Shown: positions 1-9,710 of the stretch, piece after piece | Layout of the letters: each line of letters starts with the position of its first letter | Numbering within the stretch: the stretch's first letter is position 1 | NCBI GenBank assembly: GCA_034698045.1 | Contig: JAQGAU010001058.1 | Location: forward strand, 1 to 21,759 | Length of the DNA: 21,759 nt | Origin: Paramacrobiotus richtersi | Taxonomy: Eukaryota; Tardigrada; Eutardigrada; Parachela; Macrobiotidae | Direction: 5' to 3' | Translations under genes and position numbers: made by a program | The notes under the pieces: model-generated | What the model was told of the DNA's origin: nothing | The model's database searches: none | What the model saw: only the letters and a program-made list of their open reading frames with translations

Positions 1-1150
1 CGGGATTTGCGACTGGAACAGTTCTCGTTCCGTAGCAATTAGACTGCAGTTCCGTGTTACGATCATGCATCCAATATGAATAGTCAGCGTACACGTTTGC
101 TTGGCAACTGTAGCTCTGTCCAGGAAGTCGCTGTCTTGCCTGTCGTCTCGATCGACGACAATTGTGGCTCTTGTAACTTATGTATGGTAGTTCTATCAGC
201 TTTATTGGAACATGGCACCTGTTTGCATTTTTTCTCGCGCAGAAACAGCAAATCCCGCACATGAAATTGAATCATAGCAATCCGTGCTTATCGTTCTGTT
301 AAACGGCAGAGTGTTAAATCTGACTCTTTTTGAGATTACCGGACCACAGTCTGGTTCCTCCGTGCGACGGCACGTACAGCATGTATCTGCGGCAGAATAC
401 GCGCAAAGTACTGTGTGATACTTCGCAGTGCCCTGTAACAGGTTTCACAAATTTCCCAACTCTAGTAAACCTCCCGTGGCTACGTATGCACGGATCCGTT
501 TTTGTTTAAGAATTACTGCGGTTTGAGTTAGTGATAACGCACTACACGTACTGGGCCGTGCAAGTAACTTGAAATAAGCAAAGTGTGAGTCCGAAGTGCG
601 AATAAGGGTTATGTGCTGCACGCATCCGCTCACGAGCGGCAATGGAATATTACCGTTATCGGTGAAGCGAAGCGTCGGTCTTTTGTTTAATCGATGAATC
701 AGTCTCTACCAGATTCTAAATTGATGAAACTGTCCATATCTGACCTATACGACGCATTTTTGTTCGAATAATATGGGGCAGAGGAAAACAGCAAAAATGT
801 AAGAGAAGGCGTTTATTTTTCCGCTAGTTGTACCGGTTAGTTAAGGCATACCATCGTTAAGATGGGGCATAGCTATCGTTAGTGATGTGGTAGCCAAAAA
901 CCGACCGCACACAACAGAAACGTATACGCAGACCTCCGATCACCACAAATAATCATTACGCCGACATCATTAAACATCGCTGGATAAAAGTCAAACAAAT
1001 TCTAGTAGCCAAAGAATCCATGATTACGTTCAAGTATGTTCCATTAGTTTAACTATCAATGAACTGGACGTCACCTAAAATCCATAGAGAGTCGAATTAC
1101 GTATCGAGTGTCAGACATCCTAATTGTAAGAGGCATCAGAACGGAAAAAT
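1..1150. other. Intergenic stretch, no supportable gene
   Basis: No reading frame here shows a recognisable domain together with splice sites. A plus-strand open stretch of about 60 codons (roughly 323-510) contains three cysteines and a passage reading PCDGTYSMYLRQNTRKVLCD, but it has no start codon and no convincing donor, so it is not called. An AATAAA on the minus strand lies at 812-817, about 340 nt beyond the stop of the minus-strand gene ending at 1154. It could be that gene's polyadenylation signal, which would make 820-1153 its 3' untranslated region; this is inference. Confidence 0.4.
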
Positions 1151-1153
1151 GCA

Positions 1154-2166
1154 CTACCACGTACCATTTTGTTCTTTCCAGGACGGCTTTCCCTTCACAC
1201 CGCGGGTATACTCGTAATGTGTCTGGCCACCGATGTATGTTTTGCCCGCAGAATTATCAAAGTGCACACCGCGACAGTTCCATCCCTTGGCTTTATCATT
1301 GTTGAATGCGCATGTTCCCAGGAATGTCTTCTTATTCTTGGGAGCATCCTTCAGAGCATCAGCGAAGGCGGATGCTACACAGAAAAACATACAATCTCTG
1401 ATGCAGTTTTTTCGGTATATAGCGCACGATCAAAAAAGGACGTTTCTGTCTGTAGATAGATTCTCGGGGTATAATACTTGACAGCAAAAACTATTTCTAA
1501 AATGCAACGATGCGCATTTACACGCTACTGGTAACGCACATAAAACAGCCAAAGTTTCTTTTATTTCGCGTACGGCATTCGTTTTAAAGCAGTGGTGTTT
1601 TTGTTATCCTGAGTTTCCTGCCTTTTTAGGTGTCGAAAATTAACTTTCAATTAATGAAAACATTGTAGTCTGAAGTAAGTGTGCCAGCCAGTCATTTAAC
1701 ACTGGAGGTGACAGAAATACTAAAGTATGTAAGATATGGGAATTTACAGAAGAAGAGGGTTCAAACCCCCTAAAGAACTTACAGAATTCTGCCTGCGATT
1801 TCGTATCCCATTTCGTAACAATGGCCGTATCGGTACACTTGTAGAACAGCAGAGGATCCACCTTAGTGTCGTCGATCTGGGCCTTTGGGATATCGTTGGA
1901 GGCTTGGCGTTTTGCGACCAACTTATCAGTCTCGGCCGAGGACAACCTTGTGCATTTCTGCTGGCAAGCCTTATCGCCGTTGCTGTGGTACCGGCATACC
2001 CACTTGACCGGGACATCCTGGGCTGATGTCACAGCCAACACTACATAAACCGAATTTTCGCAATTAGAACATCATTATTGATCACCATTCCAAAGAAAAC
2101 AAGAAAATTAGTAGACAAACTGCAAACTTACATACCTGCCACAAAGACTGCAAACAACAGGGCCAT
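1154..2166 (-). CDS. Secreted six-cysteine protein, unknown family (3 exons)
   Basis: I do not recognise the family. Proposed coding exons on the minus strand are 2166-2136, 2040-1783 and 1374-1154, giving 169 residues. Both introns are GT-AG (donors GTATGT and GTAAGT, acceptors TATGTAG and TGTGTAG) and both are phase 1, so the frame joins cleanly. Exon 1 plus the start of exon 2 encodes a textbook signal peptide, MALLFAVFVAVLAVTSA, cut before QDVP. The mature chain has six cysteines (about residues 26, 36, 40, 79, 118 and 130), which suggests three disulfides in the secretory pathway. The first three form C-x9-C-x3-C. There is no transmembrane segment. An N-glycosylation sequon (NGT) sits two residues before the stop. 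The last codons overlap a fair donor (ATG then GTACGT), so a further 3' exon cannot be excluded, but I found none. An antimicrobial, venom-like or matrix role would be guesswork. Confidence 0.68.
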
Positions 2167-2169
2167 CTT

Positions 2170-3520
2170 CTGGTGGAATAAACAGACGTATTCTTCAAAG
2201 TATGACAGCGTGATTTCCCCTTCTAAGAATGCTTTTTTGTCCACAGTGCAAACAAACAGACTTTATGACAGAATTTTTGGAGTCAGTTCACAACGTTTAC
2301 CTTTAGGGTTGTTGGTGACTGGTATTTCCTGATAGGTGCTGACTAGCAGTAATGGTCGATTATTGCTGTAATCGACAACTACCTGGAATGTTTTTCTTGT
2401 ACCAACGCAACCGGTTTGTTGATCAGCTCTCTAGTCTCTTTTGGCGGTTAGTACCGTATTATGTCCGTATACACAACAAGTTTTACTGCTAAACATCCTT
2501 CTCACTCATCCATATTTCTGCTGATAGTTTTTTTAGTCACTAAAACCATCAATTCAGCTAACTGTTTTTTCGCTAAGCGCTGCGTACTTATGCGCATAGT
2601 ACAGCCGTTAGTATCGGCAGAATTATCTTGTTGCTGTTGTACGCGGTTGTAAATTACTGTAGTTGCTGGCCGTAGCGAACCAAGAGTTTAAAACGTGTAT
2701 TAATGTTGCGATGAGACGCGGGCAGGTAATCGCCTATGTACAGTATTTCTTATAGAACGGTTAGGCAAATTTAACGGTAGTGGTGTATCCAGCGTTGGGT
2801 ACCATTTCTCTGTAAGCGAGCCTAATTAGACAGAACATTTATAATGTGAAAATGTTCTTCAAGAAGCGTTTCTTAACGTCAGTAGGAATAACGACTATCA
2901 TACTTGCTTTGATCCACAGAACTTTTAAAATTGGCACCACAACCTGTGTCTTTTCGTACAATACGTCGGATTCTCACATTCAACCAGAAAATAATACACT
3001 GTCCACCTGCACAGTTAATGATAGAGGAAGAAAAGTTCTGTCCTCTGCGGTACTCGTACGCAAATCTGATCCAGTCACGCTACTGGAGTGGAACCACACA
3101 TGTCTTTACCATCGTCTTATTAAAAGTCCCATCTGGCAGCTTGACATACTAGGGCAACCTTAGAAAATCTGTCAGCTTTCATTGTCTTCCCGAAGAAAAA
3201 GCTCCATTAGCAACCTGCGCTGAACTAACCAGATCATAAAACTACCACCTTGTGCCGACTGCACACGTGGCCAGAATAGATGTGCTTATTAGATTTCCTG
3301 TTTACGAAGGAATTTTCCATTCAGACGCAAAAAGATTGCCAGTCAACAATCACGATGGGGCCGGATGTTGATCGACTAGCATACCTCGTTCTTATCCCGC
3401 TGCCAATCTGTCGGTTTCAGAATACAGCTTTAAAAGCAGAAATCCAACGGCAGTCTAATAATTTTTTGGACTTAATAAGGTAAACGAAGTTAGTGATCAG
3501 AAACGTACTGAAGCAACTGG
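2170..3520. other. Intergenic stretch with weak coding-like fragments
   Basis: This separates the minus-strand secreted-protein gene from the plus-strand GPCR, so the near end is the former's promoter side. Plus-strand reading frames (for example 2846-3163) lack recognisable domains. On the minus strand around 3170-3000, short protein-like passages appear (LPDGTFNKTMVKTCVVPL, then WIRFAYEYRRGQNF), interrupted by stops. They may be a decayed exon, but no family can be named. Confidence 0.3.
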
Positions 3521-3524
3521 AAAC

Positions 3525-4701
3525 TTGGAAATGGAAAATGTGTCGCGTAACCTGACGACGAAAGCTTTCGACATGCATAGACATTCGAACATTTCAGAAG
3601 CCATTCTGTCCATCTCTTCAATGAAAATCAAAATCTGGTTCACAGTATATGTGCTGACCTGCGCGTTCGGCGCAATCCTAAACGCCGGTATTCTATTGAT
3701 TATCTTCCGACGATCCAGACTACAGAGCAAGTCCGCTTACCTTATCGCTCATAATCAAGCATTGGATTTAATTCTCTGCTCCTTTATTTTCCCCCTGATC
3801 ACATCTCCGTTGCTTGCCAGATGGACCGGTTTACCAATGTCAGCAGTAAACTGCGATGTGGTGCACTTATTGGAAGTGACTCAAATCCAGATCGGTTACT
3901 GGATGTCATTGTTTATGGGTGTCAACCGGTTTGTGGCGCTCTTGTTCCCCCATCAGTACACCGCGGTTACAACGAAAAAAGTCTTGATTTTATTTATCGG
4001 GGTCAGTTGGTGTGTTGGATTTGGTTGCACAGTCCCGAAATTGTTCGGGAAATTAACCTCCCACAATATGGCACAAACGCTCACTTGCGGCTCAATGATG
4101 ATTGCCAATCGGGTTGTTTACTTAGTGCTTAACGTTGTGGGATCGTACTGGCCGATTGTAGCGCTGGGTATGCTGTATTTGATTATATTAGCCCACACCG
4201 TGGCTAGGCTAAGAAAGAACAGAGTGTATGCTGCAAACCAGGGTGCCAGAAGGAAGAGGATGGCAAAGAAGATCGCCACGGCAAAAATATTATTCGTATC
4301 GTATGTGTGGACGACAGTATGCACCCAGATGCCGGGAATTCTCATGAGCTTGTTCCCGAATGTATGGATGAGAAGCGTCATGCTGCCTTACTGGATGCGA
4401 TGGCTGTTGGCCCTCGGATGCGCAGTTAATCCGGTAAAAATCTGCCAGAATTGTTTTTCTACAGATGCAGATTACGTTAGTATAACCCTGTTAGTATCTG
4501 TGTAAGTAATCTTGTACAATCATTTTGCAGGTGTTTTTTGTTCTGCTCAGCGAGGATTACAGAAATGCGGCCAAGCGTCTTTTGAATGATTTGGTACATC
4601 TTCGAGTTAAGACATTGCTGTCTATGGAATCACAACCACGTGCCGGTACTAGTAATCGATTTTCTGCGACGGAACCAAAGAGCGGTCAACGACAGTACTG
4701 A
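3525..4701 (+). CDS. Orphan rhodopsin-like (class A) G protein-coupled receptor (2 exons)
   Basis: Predicted plasma-membrane receptor for an unknown ligand. Exon 1 is 3525-4433 (303 codons) and exon 2 is 4531-4701 (56 codons plus TGA). The 97-nt intron (CCG/GTAAAA to TTTTGCAG) is phase 0. Reading through the donor gives a false C-terminus; splicing restores helix 7. Seven hydrophobic helices are visible. Class A landmarks include Asn53 in TM1 (G-x-x-x-N), Asp81 in TM2 (L-x-L-D-like NQALD), Cys110 at the top of TM3 and Cys188 in loop 2 for the conserved disulfide. Others are Trp162 in TM4, a basic loop 3 (RRKRMAKK) and NPVFF at 302-306, followed by helix-8-like EDYRNAAKRL. The DRY motif is replaced by NRF (134-136) and NPxxY by NPxxF. 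Possible N-glycosylation sites lie near residues 5, 9 and 22. Start choice: the first ATG gives MEMENVSR; the in-frame Met two codons later is also possible. Divergence from DRY and NPxxY is common among lineage-expanded invertebrate orphan receptors. Confidence 0.85.
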
Positions 4702-4890
4702 GCACCAGCTCAGTAACGGCAGGCGTGGAACGGGAACACCACTAGAATTGGCTTCCGTTTGAACTTCTGCTGTAGCATCTGGTTCGACATAATTGTGCTG
4801 TCATGAATGGCGGCATGTTGTAACATAAGTCAGTTTCTTTATGTCGTATTATATATAGTTACCACTGAAAAGTTTCTCCGCGCATGACTT

Positions 4891-4896
4891 AATAAA
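4891..4896 (+). terminator. Polyadenylation signal AATAAA of the GPCR gene
   Basis: A canonical AATAAA lies 190 nt after the receptor stop codon at 4701, a normal 3' UTR length. It fits the GPCR gene, and the Ig gene starts downstream. Confidence 0.55.
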
Positions 4897-5098
4897 GCGC
4901 CATGCTGATTATGATTACCGTATAAATAGTGCAAAATGCACAATGGGACTTCGAGCCGCCTCTGACGACTCCTGCAGCCGACTGATCTTCCGTATAGATT
5001 CTAGACCCTATGTACTACGTACTACGGAATAATGACCGTGTGTTTTAAATAATGTATTCGCAGATTTTGTTAGCATTTTAATTGCTGTTGAACGTACA

Positions 5099-5811
5099 GG
5101 TTGTGTTGTTGCCAGCTAACCAGCTGTACTTGTAGCTGTCTTTGTGATCAAGATTCCTGATTTCCAACCGATAACGACATACAGCTCGCGATCATTTGTA
5201 ATCGTGAGCGGCATACGGGTACTGCGACTAATCTGCAGCATTTGAAGCAGTTGTCATTTCTTTAGGTGCCTTTTACTCGTAGCAAAACTGTGAGTGTAGT
5301 TGTTGTAAGTTTCTTCATCCGCAGGCATCATCGGCAACCCAGAGGTACTATGCGCTGCAGAGACTGCGTTACTCCAGAATTTATCCAATTAACCAGGACC
5401 TTTAGACTATACCATCAGCTTGTCCAGAGTGTCACTAAGCATGACTTAGGATTCAGATGCCTGCGTTTTCTTACGTAGTGTTTCACATCCCCCGACATTT
5501 CAAGTTTCAGATAAACTTCTGCCCCAGCTGCTCTTGTTATTCAAGAATAAAAATTCCAACACGGTAATCGGTTGTAGAAAAGCATGGGCAATCCGAATGT
5601 GAAGTCTATCTTGCAAATTGTACGCTGGAAAGTACGACCCGAGGCCCAGACTCGGCGTATACTACGGTAGCCAGAATATGTTCTTTGATTGATAAAGACG
5701 TTCCATCGTAGATGGGATACGAGTACTGTATCTTACGGATACTGTCACGAAGACACGGAATTTCACATTGTGGATGGATCGCTTTTCTCGTGGTGCAAAC
5801 TCTGTTTCACG
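5099..5811 (+). repeat. Diverged duplicate, copy 1: 5' flank plus leader exon
   Basis: This block aligns by eye with 9166-9710. Matching landmarks are the GTGATC...TCCTGATTTCC segment (5144-5165 against 9210-9231), a GATAAAC...GCTGCTC/GCAACTC segment near 5510 against 9446, and a GGCGTA(TA)CT(A)CGGTA segment near 5654 against 9559. ATGGGATAC occurs at 5712 and 9613, and the signal-peptide coding core is a 20-nt identical run at 5772-5791 and 9671-9690. Spacing differs: copy 1 is about 167 nt longer between the upstream block and the leader, so it holds an insertion or copy 2 a deletion. The unit covers the putative promoter, 5' UTR and first coding exon of the lachesin-like gene. Confidence 0.65.
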
Positions 5812-7952
5812 GTATAATCACCCGAATTTGACTACAGAAATTTGACTTACATCATGATTACATCATTACACATGTAAATTTATGTATGCGTTGTATGTAA
5901 GTTTACTATATCTGTAGTCTGTCTTGAATAGCTCTACAAAAACCAGTGTGCGCTAGTGTTGCACTTTCGCCCGTGATCCTGGCCAACGAAACCACCGCAC
6001 ACGTTGTGGTGTTTGAGACCCAGGACGTTAGCCTCAAATGCACCGCCAGCGGGCACCCGGTGCCTCAGATCACCTGGGTTAGGGAGGACAAAATGTATAT
6101 TTCCCCCAAGGGCGAAGAGACAGGTAAACCAGATGGAGAGGTTACACCTGTCCCAATCGCAGAAAGTTAAGCATATGCATATATTAATTGCATCTATAAA
6201 CAGTGTATATTCCGTAAACTGAGATTCCATATAGCATGAAGTATTAAATTATTTTATGTATGCGCGAAAAGCCTTAAATCGCAATAAAAAAAACTAAGTA
6301 AAAGCCAACTGAAAACATAAGAAGCAATAAGAAGCGATACGGATTAACAAACACGTAGCAATCTCAAAAAAATTAAAATATAAAAAAAAACGAATTATCC
6401 AGTAAAAACTGTAAATAAATAGTACAGAAAAACAAAAATCGCCTAAAAGATGATAAGTTTACAAAATTTCATAAATCATAATAGATTCGATTTGCCTAAA
6501 CCATTCTATATATTTCCAACACGGGTTTTTTAGTCCTTTCATACAATGGATCGGTATTACATCTGGAGCGCGTAAACCGGTCAGGTAACAAATTTTCATC
6601 CTTGAATCCAAAACCCGAAAAACTTCTCTTAGAGTATCTACTACCAGAATTAATATGCAACTGTAGACATGGCAACATACGTTTGCATGGCATCCAACGG
6701 AGTTCCACCGGACGCTCTTCAGCGGATCACGGTCAAAGTCGAATGTAACGTTGCACTATGCATGCAGTCGCTTAAAATGAACTTTAACACACCTGCAGTG
6801 CAATTACCGATTCTATAATCTGAAGGATCATGCAGACACTAACAAATGTGCCTGTTTCGATGTACAGTTCCGCCGACGATCTTGATAAAGACGAAGTATG
6901 TTGCTGCTGCTACCGGCGACAATGCTACACTTGAGGTATCCGAACGGTGTTTAGCTGCAACGGTGCAAGACAATGATTCTGTCAAAACTGTTGTTATGTT
7001 TGCAGTGTGAAGCCGCAGCATATCCTCAGGTAATAGGATTATCAAGCCAAGACATAATTACTATCAGTAAAACTGGACATATTAATCGGTTCAATGGGTA
7101 TAAATTTCGCGGACCATTTCTGAGAAAACAGCGATTGTGATAGGTTTTCCTGTTTCATAATACTGTTCAAACAATAGGCGGCGCATTTATGGTTCCGAGA
7201 CGGTCAGATCATGGTGGGAACGGATAAGTACGACATGCGCAGCGAGCCGGCTAGTGGGCCGTACAGCACCCGTATGCAACTGGCCATCCGCAATGTTCAC
7301 GGCAACGATTTCGGCGATTACACATGCAGCGGTACATAAAATGCTGCATAAAGTCAATGTCTTAATTTCATTATGATGACTTAATAATACTAGTTATAAC
7401 TTTTTAACGGTTTTTATATTATGTCAAGGCAAAAAAATGGCAGGCAAATTGCACTGCGATCGTTGGCGTTTCTTATATGTCGACGAATCATGCTCGTACT
7501 CTGAAAGACTGTGCTGATTGCTGTGCGTGTTGCAGCGACAAACATCCACGGGAGCAGGGATGGAGCCGTCAAACTGTATGGTGAGAAGTGAGAATTAAGG
7601 AGATGCGTATTAACTTTTAACCGCTACGTATTGCACAAGAACCGGACGTTGTGGGCATGAACGGTTTGATGTATAGGCTCTACATATATCGACATATACA
7701 TATGTTTTGGTCATCTAACATACCACTAGGCACTTAAGTGCTTCTTTTAAAGTTTGCATTTGTTTCAAGCAGCCTTTTATTTAGCCGTTTTTAAGGTCAC
7801 ACTGTTAGCCTGCAGATTAAGCCATAAACTGTCGTCTTTTTTCAGAGGTTGAGCAAATCTCCGCAACTACACACAAACGAACATCTGGGCCGGCTGCCGC
7901 TGGAGGAAGCGCACAGGAACTCAACGCAGTCTCTCAGAACATCACAGGCTGA
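5712..7952 (+). CDS. Lachesin/DIP/IgLON-like secreted protein with two Ig domains (9 exons)
   Basis: Family members are cell-surface Ig proteins used in neuronal recognition and septate junctions. Exons: 5712-5811, 5947-6123, 6534-6584, 6667-6744, 6868-6935, 7006-7029, 7178-7331, 7536-7580 and 7846-7952. All introns are GT-AG and every junction keeps frame, giving 267 residues. Residues 1-37 are a leader (core CGWIAFLVVQTLF). The first Ig domain spans about 42-134: Cys65, Trp77 and Cys116, ending CMASNGVPPDALQRITV, the family's Ig2 signature. The second spans 136-233: FPPT start, Cys159, LWFRDGQIMV, KYDMRSE, DFGDYTC216 and the closing AVKLYE, as in family Ig3. A 34-residue polar tail follows, with no hydrophobic GPI signal or transmembrane helix. 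The canonical Ig1, which binds Dpr partners in insect DIPs, is absent: the leader splices straight to Ig2. The start ATG at 5712 follows an in-frame TAG. The stop precedes a GTAAAT donor at 7954 and a possible 3' UTR acceptor at 8200. Exon 1 assignment is the least certain part. Confidence 0.82.
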
Positions 7953-7959
7953 GGTAAAT

Positions 7960-9165
7960 TTCAGGATACTTCAATCATATATTGTCAATATCTAATAAAG
8001 AGTGTATAGAAACAGACATAGTACAGGGCACAGAATCAGGAATAAGTTATAGGGAATATATACAGAATAACGAAATACGGAGTAAGGTCACCAGGGAATG
8101 CAGTTGTTGCAGTCAGTAGACTGTAACTTTGTAAAAAAAAATTATTTTTTATCAAGCCGCATACATTTTTATAGCGGAAGAACAGCTCTTTTCTTTGCAG
8201 TACGCAAGTGAATCCGGTCGCGCTATTGTACTACTGCCTGCACGGCGAAACCGCAAGTGCTGAACACCACCATTCCAAAAACCTGATGCCGTCATGAGCA
8301 CCTGTTCATATCAACGCTTAATTCTGCTTCAGTTGAATTTGCTGATGTAACACGCATCATGGTGACAATCGGCACTTGATTATTTTGTTTTGGTCAAAGT
8401 CGAGCAATTTTACTTAAGTAATAATTTTGTCGTTGGTGAACTTGAAAAAAAATGGAGCCGTGCAGCTGTCTGATGCCATGTGTGTATTTGTCTGTACAGT
8501 CTATAACACATGCAGTTAAATATCAGCAGGAGTACAGTAGCCGGTCGACAGCGCCGTGTGCACTTGGGACCGGCCTGTCACTCTCGGGATCGGATAAACA
8601 GGATAACAGGTTTCCGGCGTTACGATCCCCATTGCAATTTTGGAGATAGTGACAGACACTCTCGACTGACTGCGAAACTGACCGCTCCAGTTCCGCGTAC
8701 GAAGACCTGAATACGATCAAAAAAAAAGAGTGTTGTGCGAAAAAACGCCATAGTCACGCAAACTGCAACAAGTAGTACAAAAAAAAAGAACATTTTGCTC
8801 GAATCTGATCACTGTAAATGCGCATCCAGAGGAAACTCACAGGGGAGTGGCGTGCATTCTCCAGTCGCGCCGTGGCGGTCATCACTGACGCGAGTGAACT
8901 ATTCTTTTCATCATTCGATGGACATTCTTTGGAGAGGATGGGATCGGTGGAAGCAAATTTTGGTACTTTTGTTAACTGTTTTGGCGATTCTCTGGCGTGT
9001 GTAAGGACAGATTGACCCACACGCCATTCGGCCGCACCTCGAGTCGGCTCTGATTGCAGCAGATGAGGCACTTTCGCTTTAAATTAGTGTAATGATCTTT
9101 CTTTTTTTGGATCATTTATTGCCAGGTGCGGTGCGATTTATTCAGACCTGCAGTATCCCTTCCAG
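7960..9165. other. Intergenic stretch between the two Ig genes
   Basis: It begins with the 3' end of the lachesin-like gene and a possible 3' UTR exon at 8200. Overlapping open frames at 8735-9071 on both strands have no recognisable domain, and two plus-strand frames overlap each other, which argues against any being a real gene. One plus-strand frame ends in a hydrophobic run (QILVLLLTVLAIL) near 8960-9000, but nothing else supports coding. Homopurine runs occur at 8719-8728 and 8780-8788. Confidence 0.35.
7994..7999 (+). terminator. Polyadenylation signal AATAAA of the lachesin-like gene
   Basis: A canonical hexamer sits 42 nt after the TGA at 7950-7952. It would give a very short 3' UTR. 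The alternative is a spliced 3' UTR (donor at 7954, acceptor TTTGCAG at 8200) that skips this signal. Confidence 0.45.
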
Positions 9166-9710
9166 GTTATGCTTGAATTGCTGCCTGCTAATCAACTGCG
9201 GCTGTTTTCGTGATCGTTAATCCTGATTTCCTGACGATTGTGATCTTGAGCTACTGATCGTGTTATCGTAGTAGCACTGCATCGGTAAAAATTTGCAATC
9301 GTTCGCACGCTTTCGATTCGGTCAGGTTGTTTGCAGCGATGAAAGGAGGAGTGAATGTAATAATCATATTGGATAACCGAAAATGTAATTTACTCTGTTT
9401 AATTGTCAACTATCCTTCCTGACTTACCAACACCAGGTCTTGCCGATAAACCTTTGTAATAACCCGTGCAACTCCTGTCGAATTCGAAGGCTATAATGTA
9501 GTTAACTATTATTTTACAGAGAATAAGCGGAATACAAAGAAACTGATACCTATATCGGGGCGTACTGCGGTAATCGGGACACGTGCTACTATAACTGGCG
9601 ACGACATTCTGGATGGGATACTATCAGATTCTTAAGGATGCTATCACGAAAGCCGGACACTTTGGGTTGCGGATGGATCGCTTTTCTCGTAATCATATCA
9701 CAGTGTTACG
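9166..9710 (+). repeat. Diverged duplicate, copy 2: 5' flank plus leader exon
   Basis: This is the counterpart of 5099-5811, offset by about 3.9 kb at the leader exon and about 4.07 kb at the upstream block. The encoded leaders read LSRRHGISHCGWIAFLVV in copy 1 and LSRKPDTLGCGWIAFLVI in copy 2. Both end at the same ACG/GTAT donor in phase 1. The older start (ATGGGATAC, 9613) is out of frame in copy 2 because of a 2-nt length difference; the ATG at 9638 is used instead. In copy 1 the position matching that second ATG is ATA. Confidence 0.65.

Noticed and set aside
1740-1780. GGGTTCAAACCCC at 1757-1769 resembling a tRNA T-arm
   Set aside because: No matching acceptor stem, D-arm or anticodon arm at the right distance upstream, and the segment lies at the start of an intron of the minus-strand gene.
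5266-5478. Plus-strand frame of 70 codons in the 5' flank of the lachesin-like gene, tested as a missing Ig1 exon
   Set aside because: It lacks the Ig cysteine-tryptophan-cysteine pattern, and the leader exon already joins in phase to the Ig2 exon.
7846-7954. Alternative frame of the last lachesin-like exon that stays open through the GTAAAT donor into an exon at 8200
   Set aside because: The spliced phase and the conserved KLYE ending fix the other frame, which stops at 7952. The alternative adds no hydrophobic anchor either.
8735-9071. Overlapping open frames on both strands, one ending in a hydrophobic run
   Set aside because: No recognisable domain, mutual overlap, poly-A tracts near the start and no splice or polyadenylation context to support a gene.
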